A stretch of DNA of 64,000 nucleotides from Serinicoccus chungangensis (GCF_006337125.1 NZ_CP040887.1:3038001-3102000), one strand, 5' to 3'. Shown: positions 24,664-33,840, counted from the first letter of the stretch. The notes: generated by a model from the letters alone, not told the origin. Translations and numbers: made by a program.

Positions 24664-25596
24664 TCAGATCCGCACGGCGATCTTGCCGCCCGGGCTGCCT
24701 TCCTGCGACAGGCGGTGGGCGTCGGCGATCTGGTCGAGGTCGAAGGTCGCCGCGACGGTGACGCGCAGCTCGCCACGGTCCACCAGCTCGGCCAGCGCGT
24801 CGAGGTGCGCGCGCTCGGGCCGGACGAAGACGTAGTGCCCGCCGATCTGGCCCATCTGCTCGGCGTCGATGACCGAGGCGACGCGGGCGGTGTCCTTCAC
24901 CTGCGCGGAGATGTCCGCCATGGCGTCGCCGCCGATCAGGTCGAGGACGGCGTCCACGGGTCCGCCGACGGTGCCGAGCTGCTCGCCGACCGGTCCGGCG
25001 CCGTGGTCGAGCACGTGGGTCGCGCCGAGGTCGCGCACGAGGTCGTGGTTCGCCGGTGAGGCGGTGCCGATGACCTCGGCGCCCAGGGAGCGGGCGATCT
25101 GGACGGCGAACTGGCCGACGCCGCCGGACGCGGCGTGCACGAGGACACGGTCCCCCTCGCCGACGGCCAGGGCCTCGGTGAGCGCCTGGTATGCGGTGAG
25201 CCCGGCGAGCGGCACCGACGCCGCCTCCTCGAAGCTCAGCCCGGCGGGCTTGAGCGACACCGTCCGCTCGGGTGCGGGCACCAGCTCGGCGGCGGTCCCG
25301 GCGAAGACGTCGTCGCGGCGGACGTAGCCCCATACCTCGTCGCCCACCTGCAGCCCGGTGCGCACCGCCGGGCCGACGGCCTCGACGACGCCCGCGACGT
25401 CCCAGCCCGGGACGATGGGCAGGTGGTGGGGGAAGGCGCCCTGCAGGTAGCCCTCGCGGACCTTCCAGTCGACCGGGTTGACGCTGGTCGCCCGGGCTCG
25501 CACGAGCACGGTGTCAGGACCCACGGGAGGGTCCGGGCGCTCACCGACGGTGAGGACCTCGGGGCCGCCGTAGGTGTCGTAGCTCGCTGCGCGCAT
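24664..25596 (-). CDS. Zinc-independent quinone oxidoreductase / MDR-family alcohol dehydrogenase
   Basis: 310 residues from the second of two ATGs (25596), chosen because AGGAGGAG lies 8 nt upstream; the ATG at 25602 is too close. MDR features: SYDTYGGPEVL at the N-terminus, ATSVNPVDWKVREG, PGWDVAGVVEAVG, and the NADPH-binding AASGGVGQFAVQIARSLGAE (~148-167). The Cys/His zinc ligands of classical alcohol dehydrogenases are absent, matching the NADPH:quinone oxidoreductase branch (QOR/zeta-crystallin type). Cytosolic. It is monocistronic, 70 bp from the lipoprotein gene start, and its physiological substrate is unknown. Confidence 0.85.
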   Translation of the reverse strand: MRAASYDTYGGPEVLTVGERPDPPVGPDTVLVRARATSVNPVDWKVREGYLQGAFPHHLPIVPGWDVAGVVEAVGPAVRTGLQVGDEVWGYVRRDDVFAGTAAELVPAPERTVSLKPAGLSFEEAASVPLAGLTAYQALTEALAVGEGDRVLVHAASGGVGQFAVQIARSLGAEVIGTASPANHDLVRDLGATHVLDHGAGPVGEQLGTVGGPVDAVLDLIGGDAMADISAQVKDTARVASVIDAEQMGQIGGHYVFVRPERAHLDALAELVDRGELRVTVAATFDLDQIADAHRLSQEGSPGGKIAVRI

Positions 25597-25751
25597 GACC
25601 ATCTCCTCCTGAGATCGGGGGTGCCCGGGACGGGCCTGGGCAGGTCAACGTCGAGCGCGCCGCACTATTCCGCCCACGGCCGCGACGGCCGGCGCGCGCA
25701 GCGCGGGGACAACGGCCGACGCGCGACTTCCCCGGAGGGCCACCGCGGCCC

Positions 25752-25757
25752 TACCCT
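25752..25757 (+). promoter_or_regulatory. -10 hexamer TACCCT of a leaderless gene
   Basis: TACCCT followed by 6 nt and the GTG at 25764, with no Shine-Dalgarno sequence, suggests leaderless transcription of the LysE-type gene. Confidence 0.45.
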
Positions 25758-25763
25758 GGTCCG

Positions 25764-26414
25764 GTGCTCCTGGGGATCCCTGACTACGGGACGTTCTTCG
25801 TCGCCGCCCTCCTCATCGTCCTGCTGCCCGGACCGAACTCGATGTTCGTGCTCTCCGAGGCGGCCCGCCGCGGGGTCCGCCGCGGCTGGGCGGCCGCGCT
25901 CGGCGTCTTCGTCGGCGACTCGGTGCTCATGGGTCTCACCTTCCTGGGCGCCGCCTCGCTGCTGCGGGGCAACCCCGTCGTCTTCAGCGTGGTGAAGTAC
26001 CTCGGCGCCGCCTACCTCGCCTGGATCGGGCTGCGCCTCGTGCGCGCCGGGCTGGCCGCGCTCCGGCGCCCCACCCGGGCCGAGGCCGAGCCGGAGGCCG
26101 CCCCCACGCGCCGCGGCGGCTCCTTCACGACCGCGCTCGTGCTCAGCCTGCTCAACCCCAAGGCGATCCTCTTCTTCGTCGCGTTCTTCGTGCAGTTCCT
26201 CCGCCCCGACTCCCCCCGGCCGCTCGGCGACTTCCTCGTGCTGGCGACCACGATGCAGGTGCTGAGCATGCTCTACCTCGGCGCGCTCATCCTCGCGGGG
26301 ACCGCCCTGGCCCGCGGCTTCCGCCGGCACCGGCGCACCGCCGGCGGGCTGACCGGCGCCGTCGGCGCGGTCTTCGTCGGCTTCGGCGTCAAACTCGCCG
26401 CCACGTCGCTCTGA
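25764..26414 (+). CDS. LysE/RhtB-family amino-acid exporter (LeuE-like)
   Basis: 216 residues from the GTG at 25764. Six membrane segments are expected, with family signatures in the first (FFVAALLIVLLPGPNSMFV, containing the conserved PGPN), the second (RGWAAALGVFVGDSVLMGLTFLGAA), a YLGAAYLAWIGLRL helix and SLLNPKAILFFVAFFVQFL with the conserved NPK. LysE/RhtB proteins export amino acids or related small compounds by proton antiport. The charged loop (~95-118) is cytoplasmic. Appears leaderless. No linked regulator is seen. Confidence 0.85.
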   Translation: MLLGIPDYGTFFVAALLIVLLPGPNSMFVLSEAARRGVRRGWAAALGVFVGDSVLMGLTFLGAASLLRGNPVVFSVVKYLGAAYLAWIGLRLVRAGLAALRRPTRAEAEPEAAPTRRGGSFTTALVLSLLNPKAILFFVAFFVQFLRPDSPRPLGDFLVLATTMQVLSMLYLGALILAGTALARGFRRHRRTAGGLTGAVGAVFVGFGVKLAATSL

Positions 26415-26435
26415 GCCCGCCGGACTCCCAGGCGC

Positions 26436-27701
26436 TCACGACGGGTGCCGGTGCGCGCGCGGCAGCCGCAGCGGCAGGTGGCTGGTGTGCCGGTGCTCCG
26501 GTCGGTCACCGGAGGCCCGCTCGACGCTCGCGCCGTAACGACGGCTGACCCAGGCCGCGCTCAGCCCGTGGAGGTAGACGCTGAGCAGGATCGTCCACCC
26601 GGCGACGACGAAGATCTCCTCCCCCCTCGGCAGCCCGGCGGTGGTGACGACGAGGACCGCGTAGACGATCGAGGCCAGGCCGCGTGGCCCGGCCCACCCG
26701 ACGTAGAGCACCGTCGCCGCGCTCACCCCGCTGCCGAGCAGCGCCAGCCCCGTGGCCAGCATGCGGACGACCAGCAGGCTGGCCAGGGCGTAGACCACGT
26801 AGCGCCACTCCAGGTCGGCGAGGATGTCCCCGACGATGGCCACCCCGAAGAGCAGGAAGGTCAGCAGCGCCAGCAGCTGCCCCTCGGACCGGGCGAAGGT
26901 CGTCGTGTGCTCCAGCACCGGCCGCGCCGTGGCCCCGACGACGGCTCCGGCGACGAAGGAGGCCACGAAGCCGTTGCCGCCGAGGACCTCCGCCGCGGAG
27001 TAGGCGACTCCGGCCACGGCGACCACCCCCAGCCGCAACGAGGCCGCGGTGGTCCACGACCGGTCGTGCGCCCAGCCGAGCAGACGGCCGCCGAGCCAGC
27101 CGCTCAGCCCGCCGACGAGGAAGCCGAGACCGACGATCTGCGCGAGGAGCACCGCGTAGTCGCCCAGTGACCCGGTCCGGTCCAGGGCCACGTCGATGAG
27201 GATGACGACGAACGGCACCGCGAGCCCGTCGTTGAGCCCGCTCTCGACGTTGAGCGTCTGGCGGATGCGGCTCGGCACCGAGGGGCTCTCGACGAAGGAC
27301 TGGCCGAGGGCCGCGTCGGTGGGGGCCAGGGTGGCGGCCAGGACCGCCAGCGCGACGAGCGGCATCCCGGGCAGCAGCAGCCAGCCGGCACCGGTGCCGA
27401 CGAGCACCGCGGCCGGCAGCCCGACGAGGAGCAGCCGCAGCGCCATGCTGTGCTCGCGGACCACCGTCCTCAGGTCGAGCCGGGAGGCGTCGGTGAAGAG
27501 GACGACGACGAGGGTCGCCTCCGCCAGCACGCTGACCAGCTCGTCCCGGGGGTCGAGGCGCATCACGTCGAGCAGCGCGGGCCCGAGCAGGATCCCGGCC
27601 GTGGTGAAGATCATCGGCATGGTGACGGGGGTGCCGCCGAGCCGGCCGGCCAGCACGCTGAACGCCAGCACCGCCAGGGCCACCACGAGGATGTCGGTCA
27701 T
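26436..27701 (-). CDS. Cation:proton antiporter, CPA1 (NhaP/CvrA-like)
   Basis: 421 residues from the ATG at 27701. Twelve or so membrane segments; diagnostic CPA motifs are VVVLFTDASRLDL, LAPTDAALGQ (~127-136) and NVESGLNDGLAVPFV (~150-164, with the ion-site Asp in GLNDG) and a late WAGPRGLASIVYAVLV. It exchanges Na+ or K+ for H+ at the cytoplasmic membrane. The C-terminal ~35 residues are His/Arg-rich and soluble, without a TrkA/RCK domain. Convergent with the LysE-type gene (21-bp gap); the Lrp gene starts upstream on the same strand only 6 bp away, so the two may be co-transcribed. Confidence 0.85.
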   Translation of the reverse strand: MTDILVVALAVLAFSVLAGRLGGTPVTMPMIFTTAGILLGPALLDVMRLDPRDELVSVLAEATLVVVLFTDASRLDLRTVVREHSMALRLLLVGLPAAVLVGTGAGWLLLPGMPLVALAVLAATLAPTDAALGQSFVESPSVPSRIRQTLNVESGLNDGLAVPFVVILIDVALDRTGSLGDYAVLLAQIVGLGFLVGGLSGWLGGRLLGWAHDRSWTTAASLRLGVVAVAGVAYSAAEVLGGNGFVASFVAGAVVGATARPVLEHTTTFARSEGQLLALLTFLLFGVAIVGDILADLEWRYVVYALASLLVVRMLATGLALLGSGVSAATVLYVGWAGPRGLASIVYAVLVVTTAGLPRGEEIFVVAGWTILLSVYLHGLSAAWVSRRYGASVERASGDRPEHRHTSHLPLRLPRAHRHPS

Positions 27702-27707
27702 CTCGCC

Positions 27708-28202
27708 TCAGCGCTCCCACTCGTCGAACACCAGCCAGGTGCGGGTGGCCCGCACCCCGGGGACGCCCTGGATCCGGCCCAGGACGACGTCCCGCAGCTC
27801 GTGGTTGTCCCGAGCCCGCACCTCCACGAGCATGTCGAATTCCGCCCCCACCAGCGCGACCTTCTCCACCCCGGGCAGCGTCTCGAGCGCGTCCAGCACC
27901 TCGCGCCACGCCCCCTGCTCGATCGAGACCGACACGTAGGCCGCGGTCGCCAGGCCAAGCTTGTCGGCGTCGACGCGGGCGGCATACCCCGTGATGACCT
28001 TCTCGCGGTGCAGCCGCTCGAGCCGGGAGTATGCCGTCGCCCGGCTGATGTGCACCCGCTCGGCGAGGGCGCGGACCGAGAGCCGGCCGTCGCGCCGCAG
28101 CTCGGCGACGATGGCGTGGTCGGTCTCGTCGAGGGCTGCGGCAACCTGTCCGGTCCCGGGTCGGAGGACCGGACTGCTTTCGGACGAACGACCCTCTGCC
28201 AT
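27708..28202 (-). CDS. Lrp/AsnC-family regulator, probably BkdR
   Basis: 164 residues from the ATG at 28202 (AGGA upstream); an in-frame GTG two codons earlier is possible. The N-terminal helix-turn-helix: LDETDHAIVAELRRDGRLSVRALAERVHISRATAYSRLERL (~28-68); then the linker IITGYAARV-like strand (here VITGYAARVDADKLGL) and a RAM effector-binding domain (VALVGAEFDMLVEVRARDNHEL). It diverges from the branched-chain 2-oxoacid dehydrogenase operon, the typical position of BkdR, and probably responds to branched-chain amino acids. A perfect 6-bp inverted repeat at 28254-28268 in the shared promoter is a candidate binding site. Confidence 0.85.
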   Translation of the reverse strand: MAEGRSSESSPVLRPGTGQVAAALDETDHAIVAELRRDGRLSVRALAERVHISRATAYSRLERLHREKVITGYAARVDADKLGLATAAYVSVSIEQGAWREVLDALETLPGVEKVALVGAEFDMLVEVRARDNHELRDVVLGRIQGVPGVRATRTWLVFDEWER

Positions 28203-28253
28203 GACCACATCCTGCCAGCCGTCCAGGATCTGCGCGAGATGTCGTCACAGTGT

Positions 28254-28268
28254 GTGCCGACGCGGCAC
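28254..28268. promoter_or_regulatory. Inverted repeat in the lrp-bkd intergenic region
   Basis: GTGCCG-acg-CGGCAC, perfect 6-bp arms, 42 bp before the E1-alpha start. Candidate Lrp operator by position only. Confidence 0.4.
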
Positions 28269-28309
28269 GATGACCCTCAGACGTCTACGTGAGGACCGAG
28301 GACTCGACG

Positions 28310-29437
28310 ATGAGTGACATCACCGAACTGCTCCCCTGCCCCGCCCCGGTGCAGCTGCTCGCCGCCGACGGCACCGCCGTCGACCCGGGCGAGCAGGCCC
28401 ACGCCCGGGGCTACGTCATGCCCGCGCCCGAGGAGCTGCTCGCCGTGTGGCGCGCCATGGTCGTCGGCCGCCGCTTCGACGCCCAGGCGACCGCCCTGAC
28501 CAAGCAGGGGCGCCTGGCGGTCTATCCCAGCTCGCGCGGGCAGGACGCCTGCCAGGTCGCGCCGGTGCTGGCGCTGACCGAGCAGGACTGGCTGTTCCCG
28601 ACCTACCGCGACTCGATGGCGCTGGTCACCCACGGCATCGACCCCGTCGAGGTGCTCACCCTGCTGCGCGGCGACTGGCACTGCGGCTACGACCCGCGGG
28701 CCACCCGCACCGCCCCCCAGTGCACCCCGCTGGCCACCCAGGCGGTCCACGCCGCCGGCGCGGCGCACGGGCTGACCCGCCGCGGCACCGACGGCATCGC
28801 GCTGTGCCTCATCGGGGACGGCGCGACCAGCGAGGGGGACTTCCACGAGGGCCTCAACTTCGCCGCGGTCTTCGAGGCACCGGCGGTCTTCCTCGTGCAG
28901 AACAACAAGTACGCGATCTCCGTGCCGCTCGCCAAGCAGACCAAGGCCCCGTCCCTGGCCTACAAGGGCGTCGGCTACGGCGTGCGCAGCGAGCAGGTGG
29001 ACGGCAACGACCCCGCCGCGATGCTGGCGGTCATGCGGCAGGCCTACGCGCACGCCCGGTCCGGGCACGGCCCGGTGCTGGTCGAGGCGCACACCTACCG
29101 CATGGAGGCGCACACCAACGCCGACGACGCCACCCGCTACCGCACCGCCGACGAGGTCGACCGGTGGACCGGGCAGGACCCGATCGTCCGGCTCCAGGCC
29201 TACCTCGTGGAGCAGGGGCACCTCGACGACGCCCGCATCCAGGAGGTCCGCGACGAGGCCGACGCCCTGGCCGCCGACCTGCGGACCCGGATGAACGCCG
29301 AGCCGACGGTCGAGCCGCTCGAGCTCTTCGACCACGTCTACGCCCGGCCGACGCCGCAGCTGCTCGAGCAGCGCGAGATGGTCCGCAGCGAGCTGGACAG
29401 CCACGTCACCCAGCAGGAGATGGAGAGCGCGCGATGA
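28310..29437 (+). CDS. bkdA: Branched-chain 2-oxoacid dehydrogenase E1 alpha subunit
   Basis: 375 residues from the ATG at 28310 (GAGGAC upstream). The thiamine-diphosphate motif GDGATSEGDFHEGLNFAA...NN (~170-200) is intact; an N-terminal RRFDAQATALTKQGRLAVYP and a YRMEAHTNADDATRYR phosphorylation-loop-like region follow the BCKDH/PDH E1-alpha pattern. With E1-beta and E2 it decarboxylates branched-chain 2-oxoacids to acyl-CoA for degradation and for branched fatty-acid primers. The divergent Lrp gene supports a branched-chain rather than pyruvate complex. The stop overlaps the E1-beta ATG. E3 (dihydrolipoamide dehydrogenase) is not in the window. Confidence 0.88.
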   Translation: MSDITELLPCPAPVQLLAADGTAVDPGEQAHARGYVMPAPEELLAVWRAMVVGRRFDAQATALTKQGRLAVYPSSRGQDACQVAPVLALTEQDWLFPTYRDSMALVTHGIDPVEVLTLLRGDWHCGYDPRATRTAPQCTPLATQAVHAAGAAHGLTRRGTDGIALCLIGDGATSEGDFHEGLNFAAVFEAPAVFLVQNNKYAISVPLAKQTKAPSLAYKGVGYGVRSEQVDGNDPAAMLAVMRQAYAHARSGHGPVLVEAHTYRMEAHTNADDATRYRTADEVDRWTGQDPIVRLQAYLVEQGHLDDARIQEVRDEADALAADLRTRMNAEPTVEPLELFDHVYARPTPQLLEQREMVRSELDSHVTQQEMESAR

Positions 29438-30459
29438 GCCCGACCACCTACGCCAAGGCGCTCAACACGGCCCTGCGCGACGCGCTCACCGAGGACCCGG
29501 ACGTGCTCGTCCTCGGCGAGGACGTCGGCGCGCTGGGCGGCGTCTTCCGTATCACCGACGGCCTGACCCGCGACTTCGGCGAGGACCGCTGCGTCGACAC
29601 ACCGCTGGCCGAGGCCGGGATCGCCGGCTTCGCGGTCGGCCTGGCGATGCAGGGCTTCCGCCCGGTCGTCGAGATGCAGTTCGACGCCTTCGGCTACCCC
29701 GCCTTCGAGCAGGTGGTGTCGCACATCGCCAAGATGCGCAACCGCACCCGCGGGGCGCTGCCGATGCCCATCACCATCCGCATCCCCTACGCCGGGGGCA
29801 TCGGGGGCGTCGAGCACCACTGCGACTCGTCCGAGGGCTACTACGTGCACACGCCGGGGCTGCACGTCGTCACCCCGACGACGCCGGCCGACGCCTACTC
29901 GTTGCTGCGCGAGTCCATCGCCTCCGACGACCCGGTGGTCTTCATGGAGCCCAAGAGCCAGTACTACGCCAAGGCCGAGATCGAGCTGCCCACCCGCACC
30001 GAGCCCATCGGCCAGGCGGTGGTGCGCCGCGAGGGCGCCGACGTCACGCTCATCACCTACGGCCCCCAGGTCGCCGCCGCGCTCAAGGCGGCCGAGGTCG
30101 CTGCGGCGGAGGAGGACTGGGACGTCGAGGTCGTGGACCTGCGCTCGCTCGTGCCCTTCGACGACGCGACGGTCGAGGCGTCGGTGCGCCGGACCGGCCG
30201 GGCCGTCGTGCTCGCCGAGGCGCAAGGCTTCGCCGGCATGGGCGCCGAGATCGCCGCCCGGGTGCAGGAGCGCTGCTTCCACAGCCTGGCCGCGCCCGTC
30301 CTGCGGGTCACCGGGCTGGACATCCCCTACCCGCCCCCCAAGCTGGAGCACACCCACCTGCCCGGGATCGACCGCGTCCTGGACACCATCGCCCGCCTGC
30401 AGTGGGACGACGAGCCCGATCTCACGCACGCCCCCGACGAGCAGGAGGTGTCGGCATGA
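29434..30459 (+). CDS. bkdB: Branched-chain 2-oxoacid dehydrogenase E1 beta subunit
   Basis: 341 residues from the ATG at 29434 (ATGA overlap). Transketolase pyrimidine-binding domain: LGEDVGALGGVFR, the DTPLAEAGIAGFAVGLAMQG region and FDAFGYPAFEQVVSHIAKMR; then a C-terminal transketolase domain with ITYGPQVAAAL and VVDLRSLVPFD. It completes the E1 heterotetramer active site with E1-alpha. The C-terminus runs ~20 residues past the usual end (LQWDDEPDLTHAPDEQEVSA), overlapping the E2 start. Confidence 0.9.
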   Translation: MSPTTYAKALNTALRDALTEDPDVLVLGEDVGALGGVFRITDGLTRDFGEDRCVDTPLAEAGIAGFAVGLAMQGFRPVVEMQFDAFGYPAFEQVVSHIAKMRNRTRGALPMPITIRIPYAGGIGGVEHHCDSSEGYYVHTPGLHVVTPTTPADAYSLLRESIASDDPVVFMEPKSQYYAKAEIELPTRTEPIGQAVVRREGADVTLITYGPQVAAALKAAEVAAAEEDWDVEVVDLRSLVPFDDATVEASVRRTGRAVVLAEAQGFAGMGAEIAARVQERCFHSLAAPVLRVTGLDIPYPPPKLEHTHLPGIDRVLDTIARLQWDDEPDLTHAPDEQEVSA

Positions 30460-31883
30460 CGCAGGTCTTCCGGCTGCCCGACCTCGGCGAAGGGCTGACG
30501 GAGGCCGAGATCGTCGAGTGGCACGTCGCCGCCGGCGACGAGGTCGGCGTCGACCAGGAGGTCGTCACCGTCGAGACCGCCAAGGCCGCCGTGTCCGTGC
30601 CCTGCCCGTATGCCGGCACCGTCGCCCGGGTGCACGCCGAGGCGGGTCAGGTGCTGCCCGTCGGCGAGCCGCTCATCACCATCGGCGAGCCGGGCGGGTC
30701 CGAGGGCGACCCGTCGGGCGCGACCGGCGCCGGCGGTGAGCAGTACCGCGAGGAGGAGCAGGCCGGTGCCCGCCCCTCCGGCGGCACGGCCCCGGGCGGC
30801 GAGGGCGACGACCAGCCGGAGCGACCGCTCATCGGCTACGGCGCCGGCGACGGCCCGGCCCGGCGCACCGGCGGATCACGCCGTCGCCGCCGCTCGACGA
30901 GCGCGACCCCCACCGCCCCCTCCACCCCGCCGGTGGTCGCGGACGGTGGCGGACGAGCCCCGGCGGGCGCCGCCGACGGTGGCCGCGCGGTGCGGGTCAT
31001 CTCCCCCCTGGTCCGCCGGCTGGCCCACGAGCACGGCGTCGACCTGACCACGGTGACCCCCGGCCCGACCGGGGTCGTCCGCCGGGCCGACCTGGAGGCA
31101 TACCTCTCCGCCCGGACCGACCACCCGGACTCCGGCTCGGACCGCGCCGCAGCACCGGTGGGCGCGCGGGGCGCGGGCCGTCCCGACGAGGGCGACACGC
31201 GCATCCCGATCCAGGGCGTTCAGCGGCTCATGGTCGAGCGGCTCTCCACCTCGCGGCGCGAGATCCCCGACGCCACGACCTGGGTCGACGTCGACGCGAC
31301 CCGGCTCATGAAGGCCAAGGACGCCCTCCGGGCCGCCCGGCCCGACGCCGGCATCGGGGTGCTGCCGCTCCTGGCCCGGATCACCGTGGCCGGGCTGGCG
31401 GCCTACCCCGCGCTCAACTCCTCGGTCGACACCGAGGCCGGGCAGATCGTCCACCACGGCGCGGTGCACCTCGGCTTCGCCGCGCAGAGCCCGCGGGGCC
31501 TGGTCGTGCCGGTCGTGCACGACGCGCACGCGATGACGACGACCGAGCTGGCCGCCGCGCTGCGCGAGCTCACCCTCAAGGCGCGGGACGGCAAGGTCTC
31601 CCCGGCCGAGCTGACCGGCGGCACCTTCACGCTGAACAACTACGGCGTCTTCGGGGTGGACGGCTCGACGCCGATCATCAACCACCCCGAGGCCGCGATG
31701 CTGGGCGTGGGGCGCATCGTCGACAAGCCGTGGGCGCACCGGGGCAAGGTCAAGGTCCGCAAGGTCACCCAGCTGTCCTTCACCTTCGACCACCGGGTGT
31801 GCGACGGCGGCACGGCGGGCGGCTTCCTGCGGTTCGTCGCCGACTGCGTCGAGCAGCCGGCCGCCCTGCTCGCCGACCTCTGA
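30456..31883 (+). CDS. bkdC: Dihydrolipoamide acyltransferase E2 of the branched-chain complex
   Basis: 475 residues from the ATG at 30456. A single lipoyl domain (~1-78) has its lipoyl lysine at ~43 in VETAKAAVS. A long flexible linker rich in Gly, Pro, Arg and acidic residues (~80-185) precedes the peripheral-subunit-binding domain (ISPLVRRLAHEHGVDLTTVTPGPTGVVRRADLEAYL). The catalytic domain ends with FDHRVCDGGTAGGFL (His ~446, Asp ~450). It accepts the acyl group from E1 and passes it to CoA. Followed by a hairpin terminator at 31888. Confidence 0.9.
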   Translation: MTQVFRLPDLGEGLTEAEIVEWHVAAGDEVGVDQEVVTVETAKAAVSVPCPYAGTVARVHAEAGQVLPVGEPLITIGEPGGSEGDPSGATGAGGEQYREEEQAGARPSGGTAPGGEGDDQPERPLIGYGAGDGPARRTGGSRRRRRSTSATPTAPSTPPVVADGGGRAPAGAADGGRAVRVISPLVRRLAHEHGVDLTTVTPGPTGVVRRADLEAYLSARTDHPDSGSDRAAAPVGARGAGRPDEGDTRIPIQGVQRLMVERLSTSRREIPDATTWVDVDATRLMKAKDALRAARPDAGIGVLPLLARITVAGLAAYPALNSSVDTEAGQIVHHGAVHLGFAAQSPRGLVVPVVHDAHAMTTTELAAALRELTLKARDGKVSPAELTGGTFTLNNYGVFGVDGSTPIINHPEAAMLGVGRIVDKPWAHRGKVKVRKVTQLSFTFDHRVCDGGTAGGFLRFVADCVEQPAALLADL

Positions 31884-31887
31884 GCCG

Positions 31888-31908
31888 GCGCCCGACGCCG
31901 TCGGGTGC
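31888..31908. terminator. Hairpin after the bkd operon
   Basis: Nine-base arms (31888-31896, 31900-31908; one G-U pair) with a 3-nt loop, 4 nt after the E2 stop and before the convergent gene's stop. Could serve both strands. Confidence 0.5.
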
Positions 31909-31931
31909 GGTGCCGCCTGCCGACGCGACCC

Positions 31932-33797
31932 TCAGGAGGTCAGCCGCAGCAGCGTCCGCCGGACGTCCTCGCCGACCGCGCCGGCGCCGCCGGTGAGCAC
32001 GACCCGCTCGGGCCCGATCCGCTCCAGCGCCTCGCGCGTCGCGGTGGGGACCCGGTCGGGAGCCGTCAGCAGCACCGATCCGCCGCTGGCCGCGGCGACC
32101 GGCCCGGCCGCGAGGGCGTCCGCGAAGGACACCCCGGACCCGACGTGCAGCACCTCGGCGCCGCTCCCGGCGAGCAGGGCGGCCGTGGCGTAGCGGTCCG
32201 CCCCGCCGATCCGCTGCACGCTGCTGCCCAGGGCCTCCAGGTCCTCCTCGACCGAGCTCGCCACGGCCCCCTCTCCCCCGACGACCACGATGTGCGCCGG
32301 GTCGAGCTGCCGCAGGGCCGCGGCCGTCGTCTCGGGGATCTCCGTCTCGCGCACCAGGAGGATCGGGGCGCCCTGCTGACCGGCCCGGCCCGCGGCCGCG
32401 AGCGCGTCCGGGAAGTCGGCGCCGGTGGCCACGACGACGATGCCCCGCTCCTGCACCGGCTCCACGAGGGCGAGCGCCGCCGCGGTCGCGTGGCGGTCAC
32501 GGCCCGACACCCGCTCCACCGGGGCCAGCTCGGCGACCTGCTCCAGCACGGCACCGGGCACGGCGTCCTCGCCGCCCACCACGACGACCTCGCTCGGCGC
32601 CAGCCGCACCAAGGCCTCACGGGTCGCGGCCGGCAGCGCGGGACCGCCGGTGAGCAGCACCGCTTCGCCGCCCGCCCCGGCCTTGGCCGCCGCGGCCAGG
32701 GCGTCCGGGAAGTCGCGCCCGCTGGTGAGGAAGACCCGGCCACCGGGCTCGACGTCGCGGGTGAGCAGGGCGGCGGTGGCATACCGGTCCGCGCCGCCCA
32801 CCCGGTCGACGGAGGGGCGGTATGCCGCCACCCCGGCCTCGTGCAGGCGCTGGTGCAACGGGTCGGTGAGGGTGGCGGTGTAGGACGGGACGAGGTGGGA
32901 GCCGCTGCCGTAGAGCTGGGCGCGGCCGACGACGGCGGCGCACCGTGGGCTGAGGTAGGTCGTCGGGCAGACCCAGTCGCGCAGGTCGACGAACATCGCG
33001 CCCGGCACCCGGTCGGCCGCCTCGCGCATCGACGGGTTGCCGCTGCGCTCCTCCGGCAGCGACACGGCGCAGGACCTCAGGTCGGCGCCGTCGGCCAGGG
33101 CCTCGGCGACGCAGGCCGAGGGGTTGCCGTCGTTGGGGACGGGCGAGTCCCACAGCCCCACGACCTGCTCCACCCCGAGCTCGTCGCGCAACCAGGTCCA
33201 GGAGCGCGTGTAGCCCTCCGGGACCTCGCGCCGCATCCCCCCGGTGATGACGAGGTCGGGCCGGTGGCCCTCCAGGTGGTCGCGGAGGGAGGCCTTGTAG
33301 GCGTCGCACTCCGGGTAGGCCGGCTCCGGCTCGTCGACGAAGGAGCAGGCGAGCTTGGTGTACATCCGCAGCCGCCAGCCCTCGCGCAGCGCGATCTCCT
33401 CCAGGGCCGGGAAGTACTGCCCCACCTTCGAGGACCCGAGGACGGCCACCTCGACGTCGCCGTCGGGGTCGCCGTAGACGCAGCCGGGGGCCACCTCCGT
33501 GCCCCGGCGCCCGACGTGGCAGCCGTCGGCGTAGTAGGAGGGGTACATCCGGGTCACGGCGCTCAGCGGCGGCGTCATCGGGTGGACGGGTGCGCCCTGC
33601 GTCAGGTCGGCGAGCTCCAGGGACGGCTCGCTCCAGCCCTCGTCCCGCAGCGCCCGGGCCCCCAGGTCGTCCTCGTCACCGGTGAGCGCGGTCGCGGGCA
33701 GCGCGGTGAGGGCCAGGACGCCCCCGAGCAGGGCGGCGACGCCGGCGCGGAGGGCGCCACCTGCGCGCCCGTGCCGAGGGAGGGGTCTGCGGAACAC
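31932..33797 (-). CDS. Secreted protein with degenerate SGNH domain and three CWB2 wall-binding repeats
   Basis: 621 residues from the GTG at 33797; TAGACT sits 7 nt upstream, so it appears leaderless. Signal peptide ~1-35. Residues ~40-310 resemble the SGNH domain found at the C-terminus of OafA-type acyltransferases, but block I reads VLGSSKVGQY instead of GDS(H) and the block V region reads GSGSHLVPSY in place of an Asp-xx-His motif, so hydrolase activity is doubtful. Residues ~325-621 carry three CWB2 repeats (VGGADRYATAALLT, VSGRDRHATAAALA, IGGADRYATAALLA, each with VVVVGGE-type strands), which would bind it to wall polymer. A paired DUF or acyltransferase is not adjacent. It shares CWB2 repeats with the gene at 20083. 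Confidence 0.75.
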   Translation of the reverse strand: MFRRPLPRHGRAGGALRAGVAALLGGVLALTALPATALTGDEDDLGARALRDEGWSEPSLELADLTQGAPVHPMTPPLSAVTRMYPSYYADGCHVGRRGTEVAPGCVYGDPDGDVEVAVLGSSKVGQYFPALEEIALREGWRLRMYTKLACSFVDEPEPAYPECDAYKASLRDHLEGHRPDLVITGGMRREVPEGYTRSWTWLRDELGVEQVVGLWDSPVPNDGNPSACVAEALADGADLRSCAVSLPEERSGNPSMREAADRVPGAMFVDLRDWVCPTTYLSPRCAAVVGRAQLYGSGSHLVPSYTATLTDPLHQRLHEAGVAAYRPSVDRVGGADRYATAALLTRDVEPGGRVFLTSGRDFPDALAAAAKAGAGGEAVLLTGGPALPAATREALVRLAPSEVVVVGGEDAVPGAVLEQVAELAPVERVSGRDRHATAAALALVEPVQERGIVVVATGADFPDALAAAGRAGQQGAPILLVRETEIPETTAAALRQLDPAHIVVVGGEGAVASSVEEDLEALGSSVQRIGGADRYATAALLAGSGAEVLHVGSGVSFADALAAGPVAAASGGSVLLTAPDRVPTATREALERIGPERVVLTGGAGAVGEDVRRTLLRLTS

Positions 33798-33804
33798 GCC
33801 GGCG

Positions 33805-33810
33805 AGTCTA
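33805..33810 (-). promoter_or_regulatory. -10 hexamer TAGACT of the leaderless SGNH/CWB2 gene
   Basis: On the minus strand TAGACT is followed by 7 nt and the GTG at 33797. The divergent kinase gene starts at 33841. Confidence 0.45.
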
Positions 33811-33840
33811 CGGTCGGGCGGATCTGGCACGATCGCCCGC

